The translations under genes were made by a program, and so were the position numbers. Shown piece after piece: positions 23,601-38,720 of a DNA stretch of 64,000 nucleotides. The notes under the pieces are model-generated. The model saw only the letters and a program-made list of their open reading frames with translations, had not been told where the DNA came from and made no database searches. Numbering within the stretch: the stretch's first letter is position 1; each line of letters begins with the position of its first letter. Where the stretch lies: positions 179,577,396-179,641,395 of the forward strand of contig NC_091120.1 in the NCBI RefSeq assembly GCF_040183065.1, read 5' to 3'. The stretch comes from Periplaneta americana. Its lineage: Eukaryota; Arthropoda; Insecta; Blattodea; Blattidae.

Positions 23601-26600
23601 ATGTTACTGCTTATAGTATACCCCAAGTATTTGAAGCTGTCCACTTGCTCTACTGCCTCATTTAGAATTCACAGAATACAGTGACAAGATAAAAACATCC
23701 AGGTAAGAGATAACCATAGTCTCCAATATCAAAGCTACACACTAAGCATTGTGTACTAGTATATCAACAAAGTTTAAGTAATAGAATTCTTTCTTACCCC
23801 TCTGAATGTTCTGTCGGTTGGTGAAAACTTGAAGTTAGGACCAAAATTAACAGACACTGTGGCACTTTTGTGCAACGAAAGGGTAGGATAGTAATGTCCA
23901 CCATACACGTCATTGAAAGCAACGCCTTGGTACACTCCATTCTTGTAGAAAATCAACTGGCTGCCTGGTAGAATTTTCAGGGCCTTCAGACTTTCTGAAA
24001 CTCGATCCTTCTCTTCGTAGTAGAGATGACTTTTGAATTTCACCAGAGGCTGTGGAAAATAACTAATATCAGTTTCATAGCTATTACAGATAAACATTCA
24101 CAATGTTATTTTTAAATCAAGAGAGATATTCCCAAACAAGACAGCTGTCCACTCTAGAGTAGGGGAGACTGTTGTACGTTTAGCATAGTGTACCTTTCAA
24201 CATTTTTTTGTTTTTTAATTTTTGCTGCTACCTAGAGGACTCAAAATGAAGTAGACTGTAGAGAAAGCCGCTAAGTAGCTCTGGTCGTAGTTTCAGTTTG
24301 AGTTACTGCAAAGTGTGAGTTTCGTGAACAAAAGAAATTTTTTTTAGTATCAAAAATAAACATTTCGTTCATTAATATACGTTTCCTAACACAAAACCAG
24401 ATTGTATTTGTTAATAGCTTTCAAGTATGGTAAGTAATAACATTTTAATTTCCATGATTTATTCGAATCTCTAGCTTTGGGAGCCATATTTGTTTAAACG
24501 TACACCCTCTTGTACCTTTGAACACAAAACATCTTGTACCATGAAATATGTTCCAAAGTACACAATACTATTGGTTTTTGTTTTTCTTTTATTTTAAGGT
24601 CATGTCACGAAGTAAGTCTGGAGTTAAGAGGCCCCCAATTGATCCAGATGTCTTGAAGAAAGCTTTTGAAGCAGTTATTGCTTCTCTAGGAAATAAAATC
24701 TCAATCGCAGAAGCCTGCTCTCGTTTATGATGGCAAATACATTTTAAATATGACTGTCGTTCTTACAGCTATATTCCCACCTATATTCGATATGTTCCAA
24801 CTTACAAGAGGGTATGTTCCAAGGTACATGATCCTGTTGTACCTCAGAACACATTATATATCCCTTCGTTTTATTTTTTCCATCCTTAATAGATCTGTAT
24901 TTTTTTTTTATTTTAGTAGGTTATTTTACGACGCTTTATCAACATCTAAGGTTATTTAGCGTCTGAATGAGATGAAGGTGATAATGCCGGTGAAATGAGT
25001 CCGGGGTCCAACACCAAAAATTACCCAGCATTTGCTCATATTGGGTTGAGGGAAAACCTCGGAAAAAACCTCAACCAGTAACTTGCCCCGACCGGGAATC
25101 GAACCCGGGCCACCTGGTTTCGCAGCCAGACGTGCTGACCGTTACTCCACAGGTGTGGACAATAGATCTGTAAAACAGGAAAATACATACAGAAAGTTGT
25201 AAACGAATCTTCAATAACTATTTCAAGCATTTTTTAATTTAAAAAATTTCATTTTCCAAAATTAGAAAAAATAAAATGTTGTTGTTGTTGTTTTCTAATG
25301 CCAGGCGTTTGACAATAAAGTCATTTGACCTCTTGCACTCCAATATTTTTCAAAGATATTATCATGACCAGCCACTGAAGCACAGATTTTGAGGTGTTCC
25401 GAATCCATTTCTTGGTTTGAGTTGCACAATGGACAGTTAGGGGACATATATTCCAATTCTATGCAGGTGTTTGGCCAATGTGAAAAGTGTTTAAAGGTAC
25501 AACGGTCTGCCCTACCTGAAAGATCCAGCCTACTTCTAAATCAAAAGGACTATCTAACAATCAACAGGTTAAAAAATATTTCTTTGATGGAAATATAAAC
25601 CAACACACACATGGGGAATTTGCTGGACAGCACAGTAATGGAGTTCCTGTATGATTTGTTACTGAACAAACGGATAAGAATTTGGTTTCAATGAGATGGG
25701 GTCACGGCACATTATGCTCTAACAGTCTGACAGAAACTAAATGAGATGTTCAGTGTGCACTGGGTTGGACGAGGTAGACCTCAGTTATGGCCTTCACGGT
25801 CACCAGACTTCACACTCCTTGATTTCCTTCTATGGGGATTTGTGAAACAGCACGTTTTGAGACAGAGCCTACATCTATAGACGACTTGAAACAAAGGATC
25901 ACCCATCCCACTTGCAACACTTTTAAGTGTGACAGAAGAATGTCAGGATCAAGTGAGGCACTGTCTTCAAGTAAATGGAGCACATTTTGAACATTTGTGG
26001 TAATGAACATACTGTATACAATTGTATTTCCAATTTTATTAGAGTAATGATTCCCATTAAGTCAACTGACTTCTGTGTAACACAGTATTAACAAAATACT
26101 ACTGGGATGTTAGTACAAGAAAGGAATAAATCCAACTTGCTTGAGAATAGTCAACAACAACAACAACAGCAATAACAATCATCTCACTATAAGCAACCCC
26201 GCTACACAATGTTCGTCTGTCACACTATCCGTCTTATGAGTGCTCCCTCAGAAATGGAATTCAAGACTTTTGTGGTACAATTTATAAAACTCGCATCTTA
26301 CCCTGTCTTTGTACGTGTGAGGTATGTAATTTATATCAGTTGACTCTGGAAGAACAATAAGAAAGCCCAATGTGTCCCCTTCACCATAGCCAGAACTGTA
26401 ATGCTTCCCTCTACACTCATGGAATCGAGTACCTTTCCTGAAAAAATAAAATACAAATTATTGTTATAACATATTCATTTCAAACATTTCATTATATTCA
26501 TATAGTGATATGAATGTGTTGTTAGGTCATGGCCAGAAAATATTTGGTATTCTTTTATTAAATCCAATATCTTCATCTGAGTCACTAGGCTGCTAAATAA

Positions 26601-27630
26601 CATTACAATTAAATTGCTTTAGCTAAACTCTTTAATGGTGTCCAGTTACTTAGGAAATAAATTTAATAAAAATGTATTTATTTCCCTTGTATCTAATTTG
26701 TTACACTTTTTAACCTTGAATTGTAGAAAATGTGCTAGCTTTACAAGTAAAATTTACGCATAATTGTAAAACAAAATAGAGTACTTGTAAAGCATGAAAA
26801 ATTTCATTTGTGAAGAATGACTTTCTTTGTAAAGTTCAAGTTTAGATATTGTGAAACAATTTATAATTTACAAACAAAATTTGAAATCTACAAGAAATGA
26901 ATCGGTTTTTTGAAAAACCCTATAGTCAAATTTTAACAAGATTGAGTTTATTGCCAATTCCTGTTTCATATGGATAGATATACTATTTTGTAGAAAAATA
27001 CAAGTCAAACGGTATTTTTGTTGTAACATGTGAGCTTGAAAATTAGGTTTTGTGCAGAAGGCCCAAAAGCCAGTGAAAAGGCTCACAAAGAATGAACAAA
27101 ATTATAGTCTAAGCTGTTGTGTTTGGTAAGTTAATTATTTTGTGTCTGAATTTTGGATTTGTTTGAATAATATTGTTCTCTCTTGTGTAACGTATTACGA
27201 TATTAGATTATTTCACGCAGAACTTTATTATTAATGTCCTTAGTGACATTTCATACAGATTAGAGTGAAATTTGTTCACATGAAGCAAAAATTATGAAGT
27301 CAGCTTCTAAATACTGGTTTCGAGAATCAATTTCGTTTATTTTTTAAACAAATTTTCAATTAGTTCATGAAATAAAGAGATGGTTTTATTAAATTTTTAC
27401 CAAATTTTGAGAAACTCCATAAGTCAAACATTTTCAAACATGAACACTGAGTCATATTCTATTCAAAAAGTATTCTTTTGCATACAGAGATATTTGTTAT
27501 GTTTTACCAACATTTCCCATTTCAAATAATCCAATTATTAACTCAAGCACTTCTTTTAAACAGTTTGTTTCCCCAAAACTTTATATTTCGTGACTTAAGG
27601 GGTTTCTCAAAAAACAGTTTCAAATATAAT

Positions 27631-27679
<49 letters not shown>

Positions 27680-30600
27680 CACAAAAGTAAATATTCTTCA
27701 GATAGTTCAAGTGTTCAAGAGTAAATGAATTACTGACAGTGATATCATGTGTCATTTCATTGAGTAAGAATATATTTACAACTTTCCTTTTTTTTCTCAA
27801 AACTAGGGAAATATGGCTTGGCAGTTGGCACCCTATCTAAACCACTCAATTAAAGAGTACACATTGAGTTGGAAATACACCTCTAGTATTTGTGTGAATG
27901 GGGAGGGAGACATAAGAGTGGGCACGTTAAGTTTAGGTGAGCAATAGCCTTCTGAAGTCCCTCTGCTGGTGCCACCTTGTCAAGAAATCTTATTTAAATT
28001 ACTATTAATACACAGACAAGTGTTTTCACACATTATAATGTAGTAACTGCAGATAACTGACCTTGATCTCCAGGAATAGCCAAACTTATCATACCCAAGA
28101 GGGGCTTGCAAGTTAGCATACTCCTGTGCCCAACCGAGACGGGTAGCAGAGCCCTCAGGCATTTCTTCTATAGTAGCCTCCCAATACCAACAACCACGGC
28201 TAACGGCTGGAAGGTTGAAGAGGAATTTCTTTAAGACAAGAGCAATAAACTGAAAGTATCAATTTCTACACCTAAAACTTAGCAGATACAGTAATTAGAA
28301 CCAAAGCAAAAGAATATATGAAAATAGTTTAACATGGCAAGTACAAGTAAGAGACTCTTGCCAGTGAATCTGAGGTATGTGGGTTCAGACCCAGTGGGGA
28401 TGATGGATTTTTAAGGCAATAAAATATATAGCATGACTTCTTCATAAGAGAAGTAAAGCCAAAGGTCCCTCTCATCGATTTACAACATGTAAAGTTCTGT
28501 CTCTTTTATTTCCTTCCACCTTCTACATGCTTTATCATGTTATCAGCTACTGACTTCTGAATTGTGCTGCAGCTATTGTGCAATTTTTGTGCTTATTTGC
28601 TGTATTTTCAGCTATTTCAATGTTAAACTATGGTAGATAAGTAGAGTGATCACTCTTTCTACTTGTATGGTAGAATTAAAACAGAAAATCAATATCCCGA
28701 ATTTAAAAGAAAACTTACAAATTAAACCAAACCCTGTAACTCTATTAAATATAGAATATAATCTAAATTTAACAGAAGAAATACTGAAATCAGAAGTAAG
28801 CACTGAAATGCTGAAACAATTGTCTTTAGAGACAATTAATATTAGGTACCCTCCACAAAATTGGCTTCATTTATACACTGACGGATCCTTGATCTCCAGA
28901 GAACAAGGTGCCGGTGCAGGTGTTACGTGCTGTCTCTTCTCACTTTATAGATCTCTTGGGTATGGAACAACAAGTTTTGATGGAGAAATCATTGCAATAA
29001 GTGAAAGTCTCAGGAATCTTCTATGCCACATCAATAAATTTAAGAATGCAGTTATATTGTCAGACTCCAAAGCAGCTATTCTATCAATAGTCTCTAAACA
29101 CACACCTTCATCTCAAACAGCAGAAGTAACTAAAATGCTCTCTCAATTATTATCACTCAATAAAAGAATCGTATTCCAATGGATACCATCTCATTGTGGA
29201 ATCCTGGGAAATGAGAATGAGGATGCTTTAACAAAGAAGGGCAGCACTGCTACTTACAGACCTGTTACTAAATCTACATATTACTCTGTGAAGAGATTTA
29301 TTAAATCTACATACTTAGACTTCAACAAACAAAATTTGATAACTCAATCCCAAGGGAAAAAAATGGAACTCTCTGCATCAAAATCCACAGTTAATTCCCG
29401 ATTTACCACGAAAATCGTCTGTAGCTGCATTTAGATTGGCAACAGGCCATGATTGTTTGGCCAAACACCTGCATAGAATTGGAATATATCAGTCCCCTAA
29501 CTGCCCATTGTGCAACTCAAACCAAGAAATGGATTCGGAACACCTCAAAATCTGTGCTTCAGTGGCTAGTCATGATAATATCTTTGAAAAATATTGGAGT
29601 GCAAGAGGTCAAATGACTTTATTGTCAAATGCCTGGCATTAGAAAACAACAACAACTTGTATGGTATGAATGGCAGTGCAAGATGGAACAAGCCCATACA
29701 CATTTATGCCAATGTTGTAAGTAGGATATGGATGTTGATGAAAATTAATCTTATTTTTCACATTAGGATGATGCCTATTAATATATAAATCTTTTCTATG
29801 TTAATATCAACGTAAAAAATTAATTTCTTATGTTACGTTTTTTGACGTTTTTTAACTAATAGGTCAATTTTATATTTTTTCGCCATTTTTTGGTCATTTA
29901 TAATATTTGAAGAACTTTCAGATCATATGGCATGCATTTTACTTTCTTCTTTACAGACAGGTCTGTTAAATCTTTTTCTAAACAAATATATCAATAGTAA
30001 TTATCTACTGAATAAGGGAATAACAGTGAAGTTTGAGTTTTATAGTTTGGAACAGACTCTGAAGTCCATTCCGCATTCCACTGAAGGCTTCACTTCTCAC
30101 AACAGAAGTAATATAAAATGCTTGTTAACAGATTAGTTTAAGTGGAGCTTTGACCACTATTAATTATTTATGTTTGGAAGAGAAAAATTTTCACCGTTTT
30201 CTGGACAATAGGACGTTGTTTCTCCAATGTTTCGGGAGGGATGTAATGTAGTAGACAGTTATTTTTAACTTACCTAAAGAATGCAAGAATGCACACTGCG
30301 CCCACAATTTGTTTTGTCATTCACACTCCCTCTTTTGGAAGATCTGGTAACAAAAGTGAAGAGTGGAAGGAGGAGGAGACAGAGAATGAAGGCAATGACA
30401 TGGACCACACAATTAAAATACATTGTAAACCCTCATTCAAATCTATAGTTTTCCCTTAAAACCTTCATTTTGTTGCATGCCCTTTTACTTTATCTTAGTC
30501 AAATTCCAGGAAGTTGCCTCCTCTCTCCAGTCATTGAAACAAGGTGACTAATTTTTAAGAAGTTGTGGTGCGAGTACTTCGAATAATATTTAAATGCCAT

Positions 30601-33600
30601 TTCCTTTTAATTTTATGTTATTTTTCCATTACTTTAAGGGCATTTTATTGATCATTTTAAGAAGATTTTTAGGTCATCAACATCAGCCCCCTATTTATGA
30701 GCATCTATGTCAGTGATGTCAAAGAAAGAGCGCATAACGGACGTTCGATTCCTTCCCGTGCTTAAGTGCTGGAGTGGGATGGCGTAAACACAGATAAGAG
30801 CAAGACCCAGGGGCGGACAAAGTGAATTATTTTCACATGCCTAGACTTGAACGGAGCAGTATATACCGCACACACTGGAGATAAGCGAGCGTTGGGCGTC
30901 ACTTTACTCCTGTGTTTATGAAAACTTGTGATAAAGCTAGCCCAGCTATGCGCTATTAGACGAAACATCACGTGTTTTGTCTCCTGGCCTTGCTTGTGTC
31001 TGCTAGGTCCCGTCTCACAGTCAGCTGGTTAGTTCACGCGCGTACTATTTATTTTCTTTATTTGATATTTTCAATACTTTCTTTTCAACGGTGCACCAGT
31101 AAAAAATATGTTAATTTGTACTTTCAATGCGGAATCTAACCATATAATTTAAAAATACTTTTTCATGGGCAAAGGCGTCTTAATGAAGAAAAATCTAAAT
31201 TTCTCCATTTCCATATAAAGTAAGAAAAACTGTTTACATGTCAATATAAACTTTAATTTCTCAGCATCAAAATAAACCATGATTTTGATCATTGGGTGAA
31301 AGGGTTTCGGAGCCACAACAGTTTGAAGTTGCTAATTTTGTGAAAATACGATAAATTAAAATATTTTTAATTTAAACATTATTAAGTTCTGATGCCTCAA
31401 ACTTTGCACAAAGCATTGTATCACAGTTGTCAACGGACAGAAAAAGTTTCATTGTATTTAAAAAATGCAAGGTCAATTTTCTCTATATTTCGGTCGATTT
31501 GAGATGGAATAGCCCATACATTAAATTTGAACACTATTTATTTAGGCCTACAGGACTGTCTTCAATTGAATACCTCTTTAATAACTGTACTTTATTTTTT
31601 TGTTATGTAGCCCTATACATCTGTCAATTCAGTTTACGTATTTGGAAATTAGAAGTTTATCACATTAGTATATACACTGAACTTTTGTAAACTTTGTGTT
31701 TACAGCACATGTTTATGAATCATTTGTTTTTAATTTGTTGTTTGTATTTCTTTATGTTGGTGTGCTTGTAATTGGGGATAACTCCCTGTAAGGACCCTCA
31801 ATAAAGAAATAATAAATTAATTGATACATAGTAAATAATCTAGATATTTGCACTTACGGTAGTCTGTAATGTATGTAATAATTTTAATCGTTCTTCCCCC
31901 TCGATATCTCTGTATGTTTGTTCATGCTATGTTGAATAATGTCGCTGTATGCTGCTTTTCTTACTAATCGTATGTTGTCCACATATTAAGCACTGTATTA
32001 TCTCCTTCCTGTTCCTTGCATAGGAACTGCAGTGCCCATTCGAACTGGAACTTGTTATACGATCTCTTCGCTGGGTGCATGATTAATGCCAACTGTACAC
32101 TGTACAACCCTCACTGAAGCTCGTATTCGTAGCTGACGCGCTCTGCGTGCTCCACTAGCACAAGCGTTCTCGTAGCGCATATACGCTCTGATTGACATCA
32201 CTGATCTATGTGATACCTACAAATTTTGACGCAAATTTTACCTGCAGCAATCTAACAGGAACAGGTTTCCATTACGTGTTGTAAATCAAAGATAGGGATC
32301 CTTGGCTTCACTTTTCTTCTGAAGGAGACCATGCTATGTACTTTATTCTTAAAAATCTATCATCCTCAGCTAGGTCTGAACTTGCACTTATTCCTTACAC
32401 TAAACTTACATTAACTCATACGCTCATCTTAGCACATGACAACTCTTGACAGATACACATACATCATGAACAGCGTGGCTCATCAAAGCGGTGTACAATT
32501 TGCAATTTGATAATGAGTCACAGTTCTGCCATCTATCCGCAATATGTAGAACCCGAATCACGAAAAGTGAAAGTAGGTAGGCATTGCATACATACATATT
32601 TACTTTTCAAAAGTAACAAATAATTGCAATTAAAATTGAATGAAGGGACTTGACAAGCTCAGACACGTCATACCTTGTATTATTTTTTCTTTTACTTGTT
32701 CTTTTCCGACGATTTTTCGACCACTATGCTTATATAGTGTCTGAGTGAGATGAAGGTGATAATGCCAGCAAAATGGGTCCAGAGTTCAACACCGAAAGTT
32801 ACCCAGCATTTGCTTTCAGTGGGTTGAGGGAAAACCCTAGAAAAAACCTCAACCAGGTAACTTGTCCCAACCAGGATTCGAACCTGGGCCCCCTTGTTTC
32901 ATGGGCAGGCACTCTAACCATTATTCCACAGTGGTGAACACCTTGTATTATTACAAATTAAATATTTTTTTTACTATTGTACTACCTATGAGAAAACGTG
33001 GTTTACAACTTTTTTTACCACACTTTCTCAACTGTAATGTACACCACACCTATCCAAATATGTAAGTATTCAATGCCTACCCACTTGTGTGATTCGAGTT
33101 CCACGTACTGCGAATAGATGGCAGGACTGTGACCCATTTTCAAGTTGCACACCACTTCGGCGGGTCACGCTGTGCATGTTGTATGTGTATCTGTGAAGAG
33201 TTATGTTGTGTACTAAGGTGAGTGTATATGTAAGAGTTCGTGTAAGCATAGGGAATGAGTGATGATGAAGATGAGGAAGGGATAAGGGGAAACCCAGTGC
33301 CAGTATGTAGCCTACTCCTGTCGAATAGCACCAAGGGGGCCACCAGGCTTAATATCCCCATCCGATGGACGAATCACTATCAACAGTGACATATGCCTTC
33401 TCTTCATATGCACTGCGGAGAGATTTGGGATTTAACCCAGGCATATCGGTGCACAATCTAGTTATTAGAAGTTGTATACCACCACCTCTCCTAGTCCCAA
33501 GGTAGAAATTTTACACGAAAATCTGACCCTGCTGGGAATCGAACCCAGGCTGGCTAGTCTGGAGGCAAACACACTAGCACAGAGCTAACTCGGTGAACCC

Positions 33601-36600
33601 TACCCAAATACAGCTGATTTCATTTTTAGTGTACAGAGCATATAAATCCAGGCCCTAGTTATAACATCAATACAACATTTTTATTCTGTTACTCTACATA
33701 AGAATGCTTTCATGTCAAAAAGTTGTTGTTGTTTTCTAATGCCAGGCATTTGACAATAAAGTCATTTGACCTCTTGCACTCCAATATTTTTCAAAGATAT
33801 TATCATGGTCAGCCAATGAAGCACAGATTTTGAGGTGTTCCGAATCCATTTCTTGGCTTGAGTTGCACAATGGACAGTTAGGGGACTGATATATTCCAAT
33901 TCTATGCAGGTGTTTGGCCAAACAATCATGGCCTGTTGCCAATCTAAATGCTGCTACAGACGATTTTCGTGGTAAATCGGGAATTAACTGTGGATTATGA
34001 TGCAGAGAGTTCCATTTTTTCCCTTGGGATTGTGTTATCAAATTTTGTTTGTCGAAGTCTAAGTATGTAGATTTAATAAATCTTTTCACAGAGTAATACG
34101 TAGATTTAGTAACAGGTCTGTAAGTAGCAGTGCTGCCCTTCTTTGTTAAAGCATCCGCATTCTCGTTTCCCAGGATTCCACAATGGGATGATATCCATTG
34201 GAATACAATTCTTTTATTGAGTGATATTAATTGAGAGAGCATTTTAGTTATTTCTGCTGTTTGAGATGAAGGTATGTGTTTAGAGACGATTGATAGAATA
34301 GCTGCTTTGGAGTCTGACAATATAACTACGTTCTTAAATTTATTGATGTGGCATAGAAGATTCCTGAGACTTTCACTTATTGCAACGATTTCTCCATCAA
34401 AACTTGTTGTTCCATATCCAAGAGATCTATAAAGTGAGAAGAGACAGCACGTAACACCTGCACGGCACCTTGTTCTCTGGAGATCAAGGATCCATCGGTG
34501 TATAAATGAAGCCAGTTTTGTGGAGAGTACCTAATATTAATTGTCTCTAAAGACAATTGTTTCAGCATTTCAGTGTTTACTTCTGATTTCAATATTTCTT
34601 CTGTTAAATTTAGATTATATTCTATATTAAATAGAGTTAAAGGGTTTGGTTTAATTTGTACGTTTTCTTTTTAAATTCAGGATAATGATTTTCTGTTTTA
34701 ATTCTTGAACCATGGATATGAAACTTTTTTGAGTTTTCAATCTACAAAGAGGACTGTATGAATGCCAATTGTTTCCTGGTAATCTGATAAGTTTTTCATA
34801 TTGAATCAGTGCTTTTTCTTCTATTGTCATTTTGATGCTGTTAATATTAGTGAGGAATCTCATAGAATCTATTGGAGTTGTTTTGATTCCACCAGTAATG
34901 AGCCTGAGAGCTTGGTTTTGAACATATTCTATTTTGTTTATGGAAGATGAAGTAATTAAAATTTCTCCGCAGTATGTCAGCACTGGCTGTGAAAAAGTAC
35001 CAATCAGTATTTTCCCATAAATTCTAAATAAGTCAAACGTAAACAGAATTACTTGGTAGAACAAACATGTGGCATATTTGAAATAAATTATTCAATTAAA
35101 ATTCAGTTCTGAAACAAATTTTGCATTCCACACGATTTTTCTTTTTATTTTCTGTAAAATTACGACATTTGGCAATTGTTTGCAAAACAAACTTCTAAAT
35201 TCTGCTTGATACAATGGAGACTCACCATGCGTTGCTCTGACCATGCAGTAGCCCTTCTCGCCAGTTACAGCCAGGCGATCCTCTGAGATGCGGAGCTGAG
35301 GTGCTCTGTCATGCAGTGCAAGGAGCACAGAGCTGGGACTGAGAGTACGGTACAGCCAGCCCGGTATTGGCTTCCCTGCCCAGTCACTGCTTTCGTCAAA
35401 TTCCTATTACAAACAAAGACATTCATTGTTGATCAGCTCTTCTGTGTCCCTTTTTGCCTCCTTTATCAGATAAAGATGCAAGATAGCTGTCCAACTACAA
35501 ACATATTTTTAAGCACTGTTGCTGCTATTCACTGGATCTCCTGACATTAACTCCCTGCTATTCACTGGATCTTACATTTATCCAAATCAAGTTTTGCATA
35601 TTTAAAGGACAAACTTAATATCCTTTCAATCATTTTTTATCATAATAGATTGCTCTCTTAAATTAACTGAATGAATTGTACAGACCTCAACCACAAACAT
35701 ACAAAATCCTTAAGAATTTAAACAACGGAGTGATAGAAAATGTTAAGGTAAATGTTTTTCAGTTAGAAAATTGGTTACAATATTTTCAGAAATTATGGTC
35801 CCAAGCTGTCGAACCTCTTGAATTACCAGTTTCTGCTAATACTGAAATTGAACCCATCTCCAAATTTGAACTAGTTCAAGTTTTAAAGAAAATGAAGAAC
35901 AATAAAGCCCCAGGAGAGGATTTACTGAATACTGAATTGTTTAAATATGCAAGCCAGACATTTATAGATAGACTCCTTCACTCTCTAAATAAGATATGAA
36001 CAGGAGATGATATACCAGCAAGTTGGACAAAATCAATCGTAGTTCCTATATTCAAAATAGGAGACATAAAATCGTATGACAACTACAGAGGGATCAGTCT
36101 ATTAAATACAGGATATAAAATCTTTACCAGCATAAACAAGAACAAATTGTACACACATTATGAAACACTTTTCGGAGAAGAACAAAATGGCTTCTGAAAG
36201 GCAACATCATGTTGCGATGGATATTTTACATTAAAATTATTGATGGAAAAACACTGGGAATTCAACTTAGAAACACATATTGCTTTCATTGATTTGGAAA
36301 AAGCATTTGATAGGGTGAACAGAAATAAATTATTAAATGTATTAGCCACAGACCACAACAACTTATAGCAAACATATACAATATCTATAAAACAAATCTA
36401 ATTGCAGTAAGGTGTGACAATAAATTATCGCATTGGACAGAAATTCATACAGGAGTAAGACAAGGCTGCGGCCTTTCACCATTGCTATTTATTATAATTA
36501 TATATGAATCAAATAATTAGAGAATGGAAACAATTGCCTCATGGATATATACAACTCAATAGACATTTACAACTAGATTCATTACTTTTTGCAGACGATT

Positions 36601-38646
36601 TAGCTCTGGTGGCATCCTCAGAAGATGAATTACAACGTTCAATTTTTAATTTTAACAAAATTGGAATTAAATATGATATGAAAATCAATAAAGAAAAAAC
36701 TAAAATTATGGCCTTCTGCGGAAAATACCCTGTGCCCAGCAAAATATGTTTAGATTCAAAAATATTAGAAAGGATAAATTATTTTACATATCTCGGATAC
36801 ACATTATCTTTTTTCGATGAAGTAGATATTTCAGAGAAAATTTCTAAATGCACCAAAACAATGGGAATAATTAACATCATTATGAAATATTCCCTAGTAC
36901 AAGGCATACTCGAATTCGCCTTTACAAGACCTTGGCGAGACCTGTACTTTGTTACAGCAGTGAGGCATGGACATTGAGGAAAAAAGACGAAAGCAGAATA
37001 ACGGCCAATGAAATGAAATTTATGAGATATACAGCGGGATATACGAAATGGGATCACAAACACAATGAAGATGTAATGGAAGAATTACAACTAGAACCTG
37101 TAATTAATCACGTAAAACATTATCAGAACAACTGGATAAATCATCTGCATCGCATGCATAGAGACAGAATCCCAAAAGTCATGCTCCACTATAGTCCAAA
37201 CGGGAAGAGATCTCTCGGTCGTCCAAAGAAGTGCTGGATTGAAAATTCAACTGGGAGATCGTAATAGGCCATTTGGCCTAATACTTGAAGAGAAGAAGAA
37301 GAAGAAGAAGAAGAAGAAATTAAGTGAGCATATTGGGAATTAAATCAATGGTTTTTCCAAAACATGCTATGAAATGTTTCATACAAAACAATTTTTATGT
37401 CGGAAAGGAAGCAAAAACGAGCAAAATTGTATTAAACATTTTTGTTTGAAATATCTCAAGGAATAACCCCCTGAAATTAATGACATTACTTACGGTTCAA
37501 CGTGTGTACTCACTTGTCGAAATGGTGCATGGGGATCTGGCTCTGCAAGAATATAGCGATATCCATCCTTGTTGTAAGGATGTTCCAGTGGATATCCATG
37601 TGCAGGAAGTTTGGGTGCCGTCACTTCGCCACCACCTCTGCCTTTCTTGCCTGCCCCTGGGCCTTGGTCTCCACCTGGTAGCTTTCTTTTCGTACTACGA
37701 CCCTTTACACCACCTGATCAAGACAAATCAATCAAAAACATGAGTTTTTAGAGCCATCTTATTCATCAGACGCAATTTTTGTTTTAATCCTTTTAAATGT
37801 TTGCTGAAATAAACAAAAAAATAAATAAATGTCTTGTCCACCATTTCCAAAAGGAGACACTACACTTTTATAATAAATGATTTTTATGATACCTACAACT
37901 GCCTCGAAAATATGAAAAAAAGAAGAAAGGAAGAAGATGAAGTATAATGCATACAAGTTAGCCTTACTGGAGTCTATTGTCAATTCTTTTAAAAGTCAAG
38001 GACACGTGAAGCTAAATGTTTGGGCCTTTTAAGGAGCAGGACAATATTCAGGCCTACAGAAAGAGAAAAGTTATTATTTTTCTTTAATCAGAAGCCATAC
38101 TGACTATGACTGTCTGTCTATTAGCATAGTTAGCCTATAAAAAAGTGACAGAAAACTTTCTGGGCAACAATAAATCTGAGAACTACAAGAAAATTGTGGA
38201 AGAAATGTTACAAAACTTTAAAAACTTAGAGTGCAGAATGAGTGTTAAAGTGCATTTTCTCAACAGCCATATTGATTACTTCTCTGCAAATCTTGGTGCA
38301 GTGAGTGAAGAACAAGGTGAGCGATTTCATAAAGACATTAAAACAATGGAAACCTGCTATCAAGGCCATTGGGATGTGTCAATGATGACCGATTATTGTT
38401 GGGGTTTGAAAAGAGATACTAGTGATGAACATATCAGGGCTTCGAAAAAAAATTAAGTTTTCTTCTCAGTAAGTGTGAACGAAGTTTTGAAATTCACAAT
38501 TATTGAAATACAGTTCCCATATTTTATCTTTAATAGTCTTATTTCATTAAAATATTAAGTACCGATACGTTGCTACCTACATTTGTTTTGATATTGTTCA
38601 AAATCCTAGTCTGATAGAGTAAAACTGAGACCAGAGTAACAATAAC

Positions 38647-38720
<74 letters not shown>

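Noticed and set aside
28646..29434. 262-codon frame as a ribonuclease H gene
   Set aside because: It is the RNase H domain of a LINE with a target duplication, CAA tail and frameshift.
37480..37743. Plus-strand frame over ash2 exon 6
   Set aside because: Shadow of the exon on the opposite strand; the minus-strand reading is the conserved one.
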